64,000 bases of DNA, from positions 1-64,000 of the forward strand of contig JAFDXD010000042.1 of NCBI GenBank assembly GCA_018268135.1, written 5' to 3'. Under the pieces are notes generated by a model. The model worked only from the letters and a program-made list of their open reading frames with translations, did not search any database and was not told the origin of the DNA. The translations under genes were made by a program, and so were the position numbers. Positions 34,033 to 42,935 of this stretch are shown piece by piece. Origin of the DNA: Bacteroidota bacterium. GTDB lineage: Bacteria; Bacteroidota; Bacteroidia; Chitinophagales; Chitinophagaceae. The stretch's first letter is position 1. Every line of letters begins with the position of its first letter.

Positions 34033-34293
34033 ATGCAAATAGTAAAGAATGTGCAGTTTACAAAGCTGCTGAAGGTGAGTGGATATTTAAAGGAATTTAA
34101 TTTTCGCAAATCAAATATCGGCGTAAGTGGCCGCTTTAGCGTAGATACCATTGATGAAAGGGGCAACCGTATTATGTTTTACATGGAAATGGATGAAAAC
34201 AACTGGGTGATTAATGATAAGGCAAATTTGCCCCAATGGATTTTAGAACAGGAGAAATTTTTGAACGAAGCTATTTTAGAAAAGATTGATTAA
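34033..34293 (+). CDS. conserved-looking small protein, 86 aa
   Basis: I do not recognise a named family. The protein (MQIVKNVQFTKLLKVSGYLKEFNFRKS) looks like a compact alpha/beta fold: a basic N-terminal helix, then strands GVSGRFSVDT, NRIMFYMEMDENNWVIND and a C-terminal helix PQWILEQEKFLNEAILEKI. It has no signal peptide. Codon use and the sharp start near an AT-rich leader (TATCTTTTTTGC upstream, an imperfect -7 box) support a real gene. Confidence 0.65.
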   Translation: MQIVKNVQFTKLLKVSGYLKEFNFRKSNIGVSGRFSVDTIDERGNRIMFYMEMDENNWVINDKANLPQWILEQEKFLNEAILEKID

Positions 34294-34357
34294 GAAAAAG
34301 AGGGGCGTAAAAAATATTGCAGATAAATATAATTTATAACAGTAGGGTATTAATACA

Positions 34358-35341
34358 TTAATCTGCGGCCATCGACATCTTATTATATTTATTGCGGTAT
34401 TCAATGGGCGTAAGCCCGGTAAGCTTTTTAAATAAATCACGAAAGGCTTTAGTGTCTGTATAGCCTACATCAAACATTACCTCGTTGATATTTTTACGAC
34501 TGCTTTCAAACTGTCGTTTGGCAGCTTCTATTTTTAAACGCTGAATGTATTCTAATACAGAATTGTTGGTTGCCAGCTTAAATCTTCTCTCAAATGTGCG
34601 GCGGCCAATAGAAGCCATTTTTGCAAGCTCTTCTGTAGTAATTTTTTCGTGAATGTTTTTTTCGATGTATTCCTGTGCAATTAATATTTCTTTGTCCTGA
34701 TGATTTTTCTGTCCCTTAAACATGGCAAATGCTGCCTGGCTGTCACGGTCAATATCAATGGCAAAATATTTGGATGCAAGAATTGCCGTTTGCCTGTCGG
34801 TATATTTTTCTAATAAATACAATAAAAGATTCCAGTAAGAATTAGCGCCACCGCTGGAGTAAATTCTTTTTTCTTCCGTTACAATGCTGCCTTCCACCAC
34901 TTCCACATCCGGAAACATTTCTCTGAATTCAGATTGAAATCCCCAATGTGTTGAACATTTTTTTCCATTTAATAAACCCGTGGAAGCGAGCAGGAAAGCG
35001 CCTACGCAAAGGGAAGCTACTTCTGCTCCTTTTTTATATTGCTCATTAATCCATGGTATGGCTATTTTATTTTTTGAAATGGCAGAAGACATATCGCCAA
35101 ACAAGGCAGGGATAAAAACCAAATCAGTTTTTTTTACATCTTTTAATAAACGGTCAGTATGTACAGAAAACATTCCACCATTTAATTTGATTTCTTTTTT
35201 GGTACCCACTAACTCCACATCAAATAATATTTGCTTGCCGGCAGATAATAAAAACTGATTGGCGGCAGTAAACAAATATTGCGGGTCTGCAATGGCTTGC
35301 ATTACAGATGACTCCGGTACCAGGATGGATACTTTTTTCAT
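34358..35341 (-). CDS. GlxA-type transcriptional regulator (DJ-1/PfpI plus AraC HTH)
   Basis: A 327-aa regulator with an N-terminal DJ-1/PfpI-like amidotransferase fold (about 1-190) and a C-terminal AraC double HTH (about 215-320). The sensor domain has the nucleophile-elbow-like sequence VASLCVGAFLLASTGLLNGKKCSTHWG. The HTH part shows ITTEELAKMASIGRRTFERRFK and INEVMFDVGYTDTKAFRDLFKKLTGLTPIEYRNKY. Such proteins sense small molecules and often control dehydrogenase or carnitine/betaine genes. There is no obvious target gene beside it; the upstream 570 bp lack a gene. Confidence 0.9.
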   Translation of the reverse strand: MKKVSILVPESSVMQAIADPQYLFTAANQFLLSAGKQILFDVELVGTKKEIKLNGGMFSVHTDRLLKDVKKTDLVFIPALFGDMSSAISKNKIAIPWINEQYKKGAEVASLCVGAFLLASTGLLNGKKCSTHWGFQSEFREMFPDVEVVEGSIVTEEKRIYSSGGANSYWNLLLYLLEKYTDRQTAILASKYFAIDIDRDSQAAFAMFKGQKNHQDKEILIAQEYIEKNIHEKITTEELAKMASIGRRTFERRFKLATNNSVLEYIQRLKIEAAKRQFESSRKNINEVMFDVGYTDTKAFRDLFKKLTGLTPIEYRNKYNKMSMAAD

Positions 35342-35912
35342 TGCTTAAAGATAGAGTGTTTTTTTGTTGTTATTTTTCTGACGATTTTACAAGTACGTTT
35401 GTCGGTTAAATCACCCTTCGCATGTTGCATCAACCTATTTTTATGATGATAAATTTATTTAAAATAAAACAATAAATAATTTAAAAATTCTCTCTGTAAT
35501 TCTTTTTTCATCCGTTTTAATCAGCGCTTGTAAGAACAACTTCAGAAGATGAGCATTCGTTACGTTTGGCTGTTCCGGATAACTGAAATGCTTTTTTGAA
35601 ATATTATTTTAAAACAAAATAGGCAATCGAATGAAAATGTTATTAAAATGAGTTGCCTTTTTGTTAATCTCTTTAATGCTGAATAGTTTCCAGTTAATTA
35701 ACACAAATGAACTGTACAGGGTTTTCTGTGAAATTCCTTTCCCGGGGAAAAGATTCCAAAGTGACTTCACAGCTCACAAGAATTAACCATGATAATTTTC
35801 ACGAATGCAAGTTTGAAATGCCATCAAGAAATAAAGAAACCCAGGGTTTTTAAAAATGAAGAATATGACAAGTAAAAAAATAAAATAGTATTCATTTATA
35901 AATTTTATCATC
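35342..35912. other. gene-poor stretch with a decayed lipoprotein start
   Basis: About 570 bp between the GlxA-type gene and the membrane-protein gene. No intact reading frame was found. The part 35463-35551 encodes a lipoprotein-type leader that ends at a stop (listed separately). The rest is AT-rich and shows nothing recognisable. Together with the fragment at 36513-36623 it suggests lost genes in this area. Confidence 0.55.
35463..35551 (+). pseudogene. orphan lipoprotein signal-peptide remnant
   Basis: Frame 35463 reads NKTINNLKILSVILFSSVLI followed by SACKNNFRR and a stop. It has a charged start, a hydrophobic core and the lipobox ISAC, as in a lipoprotein leader, but no ATG (a TAA precedes it directly) and no downstream body. 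It most likely is the leader of a lost lipoprotein gene related to the paralogues nearby, though chance cannot be excluded for such a short stretch. Confidence 0.35.
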
Positions 35913-36422
35913 ATGAATTTTCAACAAATGCACAAACAACGCAAGTTTACCTTAATAGCCGGTGCAGCCGGTTTCATATCCTGCTTCCTGCCATGGTACA
36001 GTTATGGCTTTGGCTCCATCAACGGACTGCACAGTTGGGGAGTATTGGCCTTTATTTTATTTGGCATATCAGCATTTCTTTCTTACTCGGGAGATGCACA
36101 AAAAAATCTGCCGGGCAAGTCATGGCTCATTGTTCTTTTTTCCGGCATAGTTAATTTAGTTATCACCGGTTATTTTATTATCAGTTTTTTATCAGCAACC
36201 AGTGGACTTGGCATGGATAATGTACCCGGCTTTGGCAGTTATGGAATCAGTTTTGGTTTATGGATAGCAGCCATATCTGCCATAGTTATTACAGGCGGGG
36301 CATGGCTTTTTCGTTCGACTTCTGACAATATAAGAACATCATTTGATTCTTTAAAAGGGGATTTGCAGAAGACGCTATCCGAAACCGGTAAATCAATAGA
36401 AAACAAAGATGACTCTAAATAA
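35913..36422 (+). CDS. four-helix membrane protein of unknown function
   Basis: A 169-aa membrane protein with four hydrophobic helices (about 15-32, 40-58, 70-95 and 115-137). The short loops (CFLPWYSYGFGSINGLHSWG) have the W-Y-x-x-G pattern seen in small uncharacterised Bacteroidota membrane proteins. The C-terminal tail is cytoplasmic and polar (DNIRTSFDSLKGDLQKTLSETGKS), predicted amphipathic. Function unknown. It precedes a decayed fragment and two lipoprotein genes on the same strand. Confidence 0.7.
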   Translation: MNFQQMHKQRKFTLIAGAAGFISCFLPWYSYGFGSINGLHSWGVLAFILFGISAFLSYSGDAQKNLPGKSWLIVLFSGIVNLVITGYFIISFLSATSGLGMDNVPGFGSYGISFGLWIAAISAIVITGGAWLFRSTSDNIRTSFDSLKGDLQKTLSETGKSIENKDDSK

Positions 36423-36512
36423 TATTGGAACGAAATAATTCAATATTTAATGATGGTATAAGAGCCAGAATAATAAATGGCATTGTGGCTTTTATAAACG
36501 AGAGAGCCTCTT

Positions 36513-36623
36513 AAAGGGAATTTTTGCAGAAAATTTCTTTTTGGTGTAGAAATTCCAAATGCTACAAAAAAAGTAACAGATGGAAAATTTGATTTGCCGA
36601 TTTTCAAATTTGGAAGCCATTAG
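36513..36623 (+). pseudogene. C-terminal remnant of a third lipoprotein paralogue
   Basis: The frame reads KGNFCRKFLFGVEIPNATKK, then VTDGKFDLPIFKFGSH and stop. This aligns with the end of the next gene (TGTFSGKFLLGVDTPNGTKK, EVTVTDGKFDIPF), with two residues missing at the junction and a substituted start. No upstream body of the gene remains, so it is a fragment of a duplicated or deleted copy. Confidence 0.75.
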
Positions 36624-36697
36624 TTGACTTGAAAACATTCCGGATCTCGTAGCCACCATACTCAAACTAAAATTCTTTAAACTCAAAATAAAATAAC

Positions 36698-37276
36698 ATG
36701 AAACATTTACTGTTCGTTATATCAATTTTATTAATCGCTACTACTACCGCCTGCAACAGCAATAATAGCAAAGCTTCCGGGAATGCCGGCAACAGCGAAT
36801 CAGCGTCTTCTAAAAATTCTTCAGCACAAGGTAGCTTCTCTGCAACGATAGATGGTGAGGCCATAAGCGGTGGCGCTATTGATGAGTTGCAATTACAAAA
36901 CACTGCGTTCATTTATCCCACAGCAGATAATTCAGGAAAGCGGTTATTATTTTTTCTGTATTCTGACAAAAAAGGAGATATGGCCTATTCTTTCAGGTTT
37001 TCTGTTCCTGATAAAACAGGCGCATTTACTAAAAAAGACCGTGACGACCAGCCCTTTGATATAACGCTTGATTTTCAGGGCGGAGATAATTCCCGCTATG
37101 GAGCAGAGGATGTTACAGTAAATATAATTTCAGTAAATGATAAAAATATAACCGGTACTTTTTCCGGAAAATTTCTCTTAGGTGTAGATACACCCAATGG
37201 TACAAAAAAAGAAGTGACCGTAACAGATGGAAAATTTGATATCCCTTTTTCCACCGGTAATATAAAACCGGAATAA
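36698..37276 (+). CDS. lipoprotein, paralogue family member 1
   Basis: A 192-aa lipoprotein with signal MKHLLFVISILLIATTTACN (lipobox TTAC), then a Ser/Asn/Gly-rich linker (about 20-45). The body (about 46-190) starts with GSFSATIDGEAISGGAIDE and ends with the repeated family motif ITGTFSGKFLLG...VTVTDGKFDIPF. It looks like a beta-sandwich surface or periplasmic domain, similar to DUF6252-like proteins of Bacteroidota (a guess). It starts 75 bp after the remnant and 26 bp before the second family member. Confidence 0.75.
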   Translation: MKHLLFVISILLIATTTACNSNNSKASGNAGNSESASSKNSSAQGSFSATIDGEAISGGAIDELQLQNTAFIYPTADNSGKRLLFFLYSDKKGDMAYSFRFSVPDKTGAFTKKDRDDQPFDITLDFQGGDNSRYGAEDVTVNIISVNDKNITGTFSGKFLLGVDTPNGTKKEVTVTDGKFDIPFSTGNIKPE

Positions 37277-37302
37277 ATATTCTAAATTATTTTAAATCAA
37301 AA

Positions 37303-37884
37303 ATGATGACACGCCGATTATTCTATCTCCTCACTTGCTTAATATTTTTATTTTCCTGTAATTCAAATTCAGCAACAGACAAAGCAAGCACACAAGATTC
37401 AAAAACAACTTCTTCCCAGGAAAATGATAATGCCATAGATAAAAATTTATCAGGCACACATGGAATATTTTCCTACACCGTCAATGGAAAGCACATTGAT
37501 GCACGCAATTATGTACAACAATCTAATTTGTTTATCAATGAAGTAAGCAATGATGCTGCAAACGGGATGTTGAAGATAGAAGTTACAACTAACAGCAGCA
37601 CCGTATTTAATTTTAAAATAGCTAATAGCGGAACTACATCTATTAATAATTCCACCCCTTCTCCTTCCGGGAATCTTGACAAAGAAACAAAAGAGGCTTC
37701 TTATATGGATGGAAAAACTTACAGGAATCATTATGCTGTTTCTGTAACAATAACCATTTCCAGCATAGATGCCAACCGTGTTAAAGGAACTTTTTCTGGA
37801 ACTTATAAGGCTGATGAACAGGATGGAGGCGACACTGTAACCATCACTGATGGTAGTTTTGATTTGCCTTTTGAAAAGAATTAG
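37303..37884 (+). CDS. lipoprotein, paralogue family member 2
   Basis: A 193-aa lipoprotein (MTRRLFYLLTCLIFLFSCNS, lipobox FLFSC; start at either of two adjacent ATGs, 37303 or 37306). After a Ser/Thr-rich linker the body reads GIFSYTVNGKHIDARNYVQ and later SIDANRVKGTFSGTY...VTITDGSFDLPFEKN, clearly related to the upstream gene although diverged in the middle. The two were probably made by tandem duplication and sit in one transcript (26 bp gap). Function unknown. Confidence 0.75.
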   Translation: MMTRRLFYLLTCLIFLFSCNSNSATDKASTQDSKTTSSQENDNAIDKNLSGTHGIFSYTVNGKHIDARNYVQQSNLFINEVSNDAANGMLKIEVTTNSSTVFNFKIANSGTTSINNSTPSPSGNLDKETKEASYMDGKTYRNHYAVSVTITISSIDANRVKGTFSGTYKADEQDGGDTVTITDGSFDLPFEKN

Positions 37885-38140
37885 TATGTTTTATTTAAAA
37901 AAAAATATAAAATAAAATACCTGTATCTTTTTTATGTATGTTTTCAATTAGTGCTTCTTCATTTTGTAAAATTTACTGATTAGATGCAAACATCAACCTA
38001 ATCAATTCTCACACTTCAGATCAGGAAAATGTAAACCGTGTACAGCTTTTATCGTAAAAACAAATTGCTAAATGGAGCCCTTTTTTCAAACAGGGTATGA
38101 AAGCAATGTGGCAATGCATTGGTTAAAAAGGAATGGATTA

Positions 38141-39892
38141 TTATGCAATATTTTCTTTCTTTAAAAATCGTCCAAATTTTTTGGTAGTGCCATAACCATC
38201 CACAAATGCATCATTTTGAAAAATAATGTTTCCATTTACCAACACATGCGAAACCGTTTTGGGATTACGGTTTACCAACCGTTCAAAGCCATCAAATTCT
38301 TCAATAGGCGCAGCGCTTACTTCATCTACTACTGAAGAAAGATGCGCAGGATCTAAAATACAAATATCGGCAGGCTTGCCCGGCGACAAGTACCCGGTAT
38401 TTACAGCAAACCAGTCTGTTTGCTCTTTTGTTAATCGCCAGATACATTTTTCCATCGACATGATGGGTGCGCCATTTTCAATTGAATGCTGCACCCGCTT
38501 TATCATCTGCAATGGGTAATTATAAAAAGCCATATTGTTCAGGTGGGCGCCTGCATCAGAAAAACTGATGATATTATTGCGGCTGTTATAAAGCTTTTTA
38601 TATTTTTCTATCCGGTCGTTGGCAATAGTAGTGGTCCAGGTAATTTCTTTATCATACGCTACCACCAAATCTAAAAAAGTATCTACCGGATGTTCCTTTC
38701 TTTCTTCCGAAATTTGAAAAAAGTTTTTTCCAATGAGGCTTTTGTCAGGGCATTTTAAAATATAGGCAATGCTAAGATCCCGGTGCCAAACTTTGGGAGC
38801 AAATTTTTTCTTGATTTCTTTTTTAAAACTTGTTCTAAAATCTTTGTTGCGAATCAATTCATTTCGCTGGTCTAAATTTTTTGCCAGGTGCCTCAATGCC
38901 TCGCCCGAAGGGAACTCTTCAAACATTACAGAATCCACACCATCATAATAAACTGTAAAAGGCACCGGTGGACTTTGCATCCTGAAGTTTGCATTAAACC
39001 CTCTATTAAAAATACCGGAAAGTGTGGCCACCAATGGATAAATATAACGGTCGCCAATTAAATCCATCATGGCAATCATGGTGGTCTTTAATGGCTTTCT
39101 GAAAAACCCTGAGCTAGCCATGGCATAATTAAATGCACTTACACGGGTTACTAAATTAGGAGCGCCTTGTAAAATGGCGCCACGTTTTCTCAGCAAATCA
39201 ATCAATGGCTTTCTCTCTTTCCATGAAGAATAGAAAGAAGGCGTTTTGTGCGACCAATATTTTTCGCCATCCATCTTATCCCAGGGATTATCCATCGTGG
39301 ATAAACCTAAGAAACCTTCATCCAGTGCTTCGGTTAGCAATGTTGTCATCAGGTTTTTTTCATCATCAGTGGCCTTTTCATTTTCACTTAGCGAACGGCT
39401 GATGCCCATGGCCCTTATTCGTAAATCTGAATGGCCTACAAAAGATGCTACATTAATACCCAATGGTTTTTGTTCTATAAAATCAAGCCAGCCTTTTGAT
39501 GTGGACCAGGATTTTTCTTTTTCCAGTAAGGGAAGCATTACATCCCGTGGTATGGCTTCTACTCTTGTAAAACTATCCGAAGTATCTAATGCATTATTGT
39601 ATAAAGCGGATACAGAGCAGCTTCCCAGCACAATGGAAGTTACGCCATGCCTTGCCGATTCTTTCAATCCCGGTGAAGCAATCACTTCTGCATCGTAATG
39701 CGTATGCGTATCTATAAAACCCGGCATTACCCATTTTCCACTGGCATCTATCACTTCCAATACTTCTGCTTCAATATTGGGTTTCACTTCCAAAATTTCG
39801 CCGGCATCAGATATTAAAATATCCTGCACGGTAGCTTTGTCATTATAATCTCCGGTAAATACTTTTCCGTTTTTGATGAGTATTTTTTTCAT
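38141..39892 (-). CDS. N-acyl-D-amino-acid deacylase family amidohydrolase
   Basis: A 583-aa amidohydrolase-superfamily enzyme of the D-aminoacylase type, which cleaves N-acyl groups from D-amino acids or related amides. The metal site begins with MPGFIDTHTHYDAEV; the residue after SARHGVTSIVLGSCSVSA fits the Cys used as a ligand in D-aminoacylases. Further family sequence includes GFLGLSTMDNPWD, FSDAGAHLNNMAFYNYP and GKPADICILDPAHL near the end. Start ATG 39892 (MKKILIKNGKVFTGDYN). No signal peptide, so cytosolic. It is the last gene of a minus-strand run of hydrolases; the next gene upstream ends 47 bp away. Confidence 0.88.
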   Translation of the reverse strand: MKKILIKNGKVFTGDYNDKATVQDILISDAGEILEVKPNIEAEVLEVIDASGKWVMPGFIDTHTHYDAEVIASPGLKESARHGVTSIVLGSCSVSALYNNALDTSDSFTRVEAIPRDVMLPLLEKEKSWSTSKGWLDFIEQKPLGINVASFVGHSDLRIRAMGISRSLSENEKATDDEKNLMTTLLTEALDEGFLGLSTMDNPWDKMDGEKYWSHKTPSFYSSWKERKPLIDLLRKRGAILQGAPNLVTRVSAFNYAMASSGFFRKPLKTTMIAMMDLIGDRYIYPLVATLSGIFNRGFNANFRMQSPPVPFTVYYDGVDSVMFEEFPSGEALRHLAKNLDQRNELIRNKDFRTSFKKEIKKKFAPKVWHRDLSIAYILKCPDKSLIGKNFFQISEERKEHPVDTFLDLVVAYDKEITWTTTIANDRIEKYKKLYNSRNNIISFSDAGAHLNNMAFYNYPLQMIKRVQHSIENGAPIMSMEKCIWRLTKEQTDWFAVNTGYLSPGKPADICILDPAHLSSVVDEVSAAPIEEFDGFERLVNRNPKTVSHVLVNGNIIFQNDAFVDGYGTTKKFGRFLKKENIA

Positions 39893-39939
39893 AAATGTTT
39901 TTATACTTTCAAAAAATGTTTATGAAAGGTATTGCAAAT

Positions 39940-41004
39940 TTAATACTGATCAATAAACTTCACAAAAGCGTACCCTGCCGGCAATAGGCTATTACCACTA
40001 TTCAGCGCTTTAGTTGTACCATTATTAGTACTAAACCATATTACATAAGGAGTGCCTGTTTTCGCAATTTCGTCTAACATAGAAGTAGTGAGTGATGAAT
40101 CGGCATCAATTTGTCCGCATTCTCCTATAATAACTGGCTTTCCAATAATTTTAGTTAAATAATTTACAGGCTGGTAAAGTTGGCCGTTGGTAACGGCGTT
40201 GGTAGTGCTTGAAGAACTTGCTGAGCTGCCCATTTGTTCGTACCAATGCAGGTTTACATAATCAATATTAGTACCAGGTAGCCCGGCAACCAGTTTTTGG
40301 GCTTGAAGCAGTTTCTTTCCAAGATCTGAACTTGTGTCCTGATTATGAGCAAATGCATATACCTGCGCATTCATGGTTGCATTTGCATATTGGTTGGCCT
40401 CATCTACTTTATTTTGGTTAAGCAGGTAATTGTACACTAATAAACTAATTTGTGGATTGGTAATGCCACCATCGGAAACTTTTATCCCTTTGCTGTGAGC
40501 TACTTCTACAGCTACTTTCAGCATATTTAAATAGTCACTTATATCGCCGGAGTGGAATTTTAAAACCAGCTCTTCATTTTCTACCAGTAAAATTTCGGGT
40601 TTATATTTCGTCAATATCTCATTCATTTTAGAGCGGTATATATCTAACTCAGTTCCGGTAGGAAAAGGCTGGGGCGTTTTGATGCTATCTTCATTTATTT
40701 TTTTCCAGTACACATTCAGCAGTACTTTGTATCCTGCATTCTGTAGGATTTCCAGGTTTGTGTTTTGGCCATTCCAGGTATCCATAGACAGGGTCATACG
40801 TGTGGTTTTTACATGTAGCTGTGTAAGAATATTTATCTTATCCTGTGCACTACTTATGTCTGCAAACATGGCTCCAAATTGTGTAGTGTCTGTTGGATAC
40901 CTGGGCGTAGGTGGCTGGGATGCAGGAATGTTTTCACTTTTTCTGCAGGAAAAAATTAATGACAATACAATTATACCCGATATAAATTTCAAAACAGTTC
41001 TCAT
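39940..41004 (-). CDS. TIM-barrel glycosidase-like lipoprotein
   Basis: A 354-aa lipoprotein (signal MRTVLKFISGIIVLSLIFSC) with a (beta/alpha)8-like body. The strands GAMFADI, KTTRMTLSMDTWNG, AGYKVLLNVYWKK, KPEILLVENEE, IKVSDGGITN, IDYVNLHWYEQ, PVIIGECGQ and PYVIWFSTNNG follow in order. The pair LLVENEE and VIIGECG resembles the acid/base and nucleophile Glu of clan GH-A glycosidases (Glu at the ends of strands 4 and 7), and HWYEQ resembles strand 6. I read it as a probable glycosidase of unknown family; it could be a non-catalytic sugar-binding relative. It lies between an amidohydrolase gene and a beta-helix protein gene. Confidence 0.6.
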   Translation of the reverse strand: MRTVLKFISGIIVLSLIFSCRKSENIPASQPPTPRYPTDTTQFGAMFADISSAQDKINILTQLHVKTTRMTLSMDTWNGQNTNLEILQNAGYKVLLNVYWKKINEDSIKTPQPFPTGTELDIYRSKMNEILTKYKPEILLVENEELVLKFHSGDISDYLNMLKVAVEVAHSKGIKVSDGGITNPQISLLVYNYLLNQNKVDEANQYANATMNAQVYAFAHNQDTSSDLGKKLLQAQKLVAGLPGTNIDYVNLHWYEQMGSSASSSSTTNAVTNGQLYQPVNYLTKIIGKPVIIGECGQIDADSSLTTSMLDEIAKTGTPYVIWFSTNNGTTKALNSGNSLLPAGYAFVKFIDQY

Positions 41005-41171
41005 TTTTATTACTATTTAGTGTTGGTATTCCATTTATTTCTTTTATAACATTGGTAAGGCTTTGCTCAATTCATCAATCAGTAAAAATTTAAAATACAC
41101 TCATTAAAAAAATCGGATTAATTTTTATTGGCAACATTATTTTTATAGTACAATGAAATAAGAAAAGCTAA

Positions 41172-42896
41172 TTATTGTTTTTGACGATTCATTCTGCCAG
41201 GGCTCACTTCTTTTAAAATGTTATTTTGCAAAGTATTTTCAGACTCAAAATTGTTTGATACTTTAATGGACGCATTTTGAAAATCACAATTGCGTATAAT
41301 ATTTTTCTTACCGCTATTTAGCTTTATTTTGGAATGTAACCCGCCACCATGAAAGATACAGTTTTCAATAATATTTGCTTGAGGAGGTACATCTGCAGTT
41401 TTTACAGCATCAAATATTTCAGACATATCTTTATCATCATCTTTATCAACTGGCTTTGCCCTATGAGCCATTTTTTTCTGTGTTACCCAGTTATCTTTTG
41501 GCTTGTCTTTATTTATGCCAGCCCCATCACCCATTTCAAATAGAGTATTCATGTTTTCACCAGCAGTAAATCTTACATTTTTTAGGGTATTGCCATAGCA
41601 ACCAAATGACGGGTTATCAATATAATGTTCGTTATAAAACTTTACAAAAGGATTGGTTAGGTTAGGGCATGTGATTGTTCCATTCGAGATAACAACTTTA
41701 CGGGATCGGAAATTTATTGTAGATATTTTCGGGCTGCTATTGCCAAAATTAAAATCAAAACTATCCACGGTAACACTTCTGTTATATTGGCCAATAGAAA
41801 TTGCATCTACAGGTTGCGGATACCCTTCTATAGGCTGGTAAGTGCCATGAATATTTTTAACAAGTAAATTATGCGAACCCGTTTTAATTTCAATACCTCT
41901 CCATGAAAAAGTACCTGTTATATTAGTGAAGGTAGAATAGGCCATCGCATTCATACCCACCAACCTAACGCCACCAATTAATTTTATGTTGTCTATATGA
42001 CATTTATATGCATATTCACTTCCCGAAATCTGCGTCGCATCAATTGTCATATTTCTTAAAGTAACATTCTGCACGCCTCCAAAATTAATCCCGGTATGAT
42101 TATCATAATTACCATTAGCGCTTATCTGAACTGAATCTACATTTTCATCAAATGGATATTCAAATGATAATTTACTTCCCTCAATTTGAGTAATCTTGCA
42201 CATAGTAATATGAAATGGCAACTTTACTTTTGAAATATTCATGTTTCTCTTAAAAGATGAAACAACCATTACAATTTGATCTTTTTTAAAAGAAGAAGCA
42301 TCAGCAGGATTTGATAAAGTCAAATAATTTTGGCCCACCTTCATAGATTCTTTTACATCATAAAATGTATAACCGGCGCCATTATTTTGTTCTTTATTAA
42401 AACCATAGGGTGCATGGTCGCCAAATAAAAATGCCCATGCCAGCATTTTACCTCTTGACCTGTCATTTTTCAAACTGCCTTTATTATTGCCGTCAACAAT
42501 CACATTGTCCTTCATAACAATGGGTGAATTTGTAACATAATTTTTTTCTGCCAATACTTCTCCATTATCGAGAGATGCCATATCCACTGCTTTTTGAAAA
42601 GCTGCGCCATCAATTGTAATATTTAAATCCACAACACCCGGATATACCTTTTGTGCTTCTGCCAGGGTTTTATATTTTTCTGAAAGTTTATGCTCTGTGC
42701 CATCGCCAATAGCTCCATACATTTCAGGTGTTACAGTTTTGCCTGTAGCAGGGATATCTGCTGCATTTGGAAACTCAGTTGATGATTTAAAAATATGATT
42801 TGTGTTGATGTCAATACTTGCATTCAGATAATTTAGAGAGTTTACTCTTGGGTGTAAAATGATTATTGAACTGAGTAAAAAAATTGAGATTTTCAT
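41172..42896 (-). CDS. exported right-handed beta-helix protein (pectate-lyase superfamily-like)
   Basis: A 574-aa protein with a signal-like N-terminus (MKISIFLLSSIIILHP). The front has VTPEMYGAIGDGTEHKL, the usual opening of pectate-lyase-superfamily (Pectate_lyase_3) and tailspike-type beta-helix proteins. The long middle consists of rungs such as GGVQNVTLRNMTIDATQISG, HIDNIKLIGGVRLVGM, TFTNITGTFSWRGIEIKTGS and NLLVKNIHGTY. The C-terminal part repeats NIIENCIFHGGGLHSKI and KNIIRNCDFQNASIKV. The catalytic residues are not recognisable, so it could be a polysaccharide lyase, a glycosidase of the GH28/GH55 type or a structural protein. It lies in the minus-strand hydrolase run; the next gene upstream is an esterase. 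Confidence 0.7.
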   Translation of the reverse strand: MKISIFLLSSIIILHPRVNSLNYLNASIDINTNHIFKSSTEFPNAADIPATGKTVTPEMYGAIGDGTEHKLSEKYKTLAEAQKVYPGVVDLNITIDGAAFQKAVDMASLDNGEVLAEKNYVTNSPIVMKDNVIVDGNNKGSLKNDRSRGKMLAWAFLFGDHAPYGFNKEQNNGAGYTFYDVKESMKVGQNYLTLSNPADASSFKKDQIVMVVSSFKRNMNISKVKLPFHITMCKITQIEGSKLSFEYPFDENVDSVQISANGNYDNHTGINFGGVQNVTLRNMTIDATQISGSEYAYKCHIDNIKLIGGVRLVGMNAMAYSTFTNITGTFSWRGIEIKTGSHNLLVKNIHGTYQPIEGYPQPVDAISIGQYNRSVTVDSFDFNFGNSSPKISTINFRSRKVVISNGTITCPNLTNPFVKFYNEHYIDNPSFGCYGNTLKNVRFTAGENMNTLFEMGDGAGINKDKPKDNWVTQKKMAHRAKPVDKDDDKDMSEIFDAVKTADVPPQANIIENCIFHGGGLHSKIKLNSGKKNIIRNCDFQNASIKVSNNFESENTLQNNILKEVSPGRMNRQKQ

Positions 42897-42935
42897 ATAT
42901 AAATTATAGGTGTAATAAAATGAAGTTTCTTAGGC

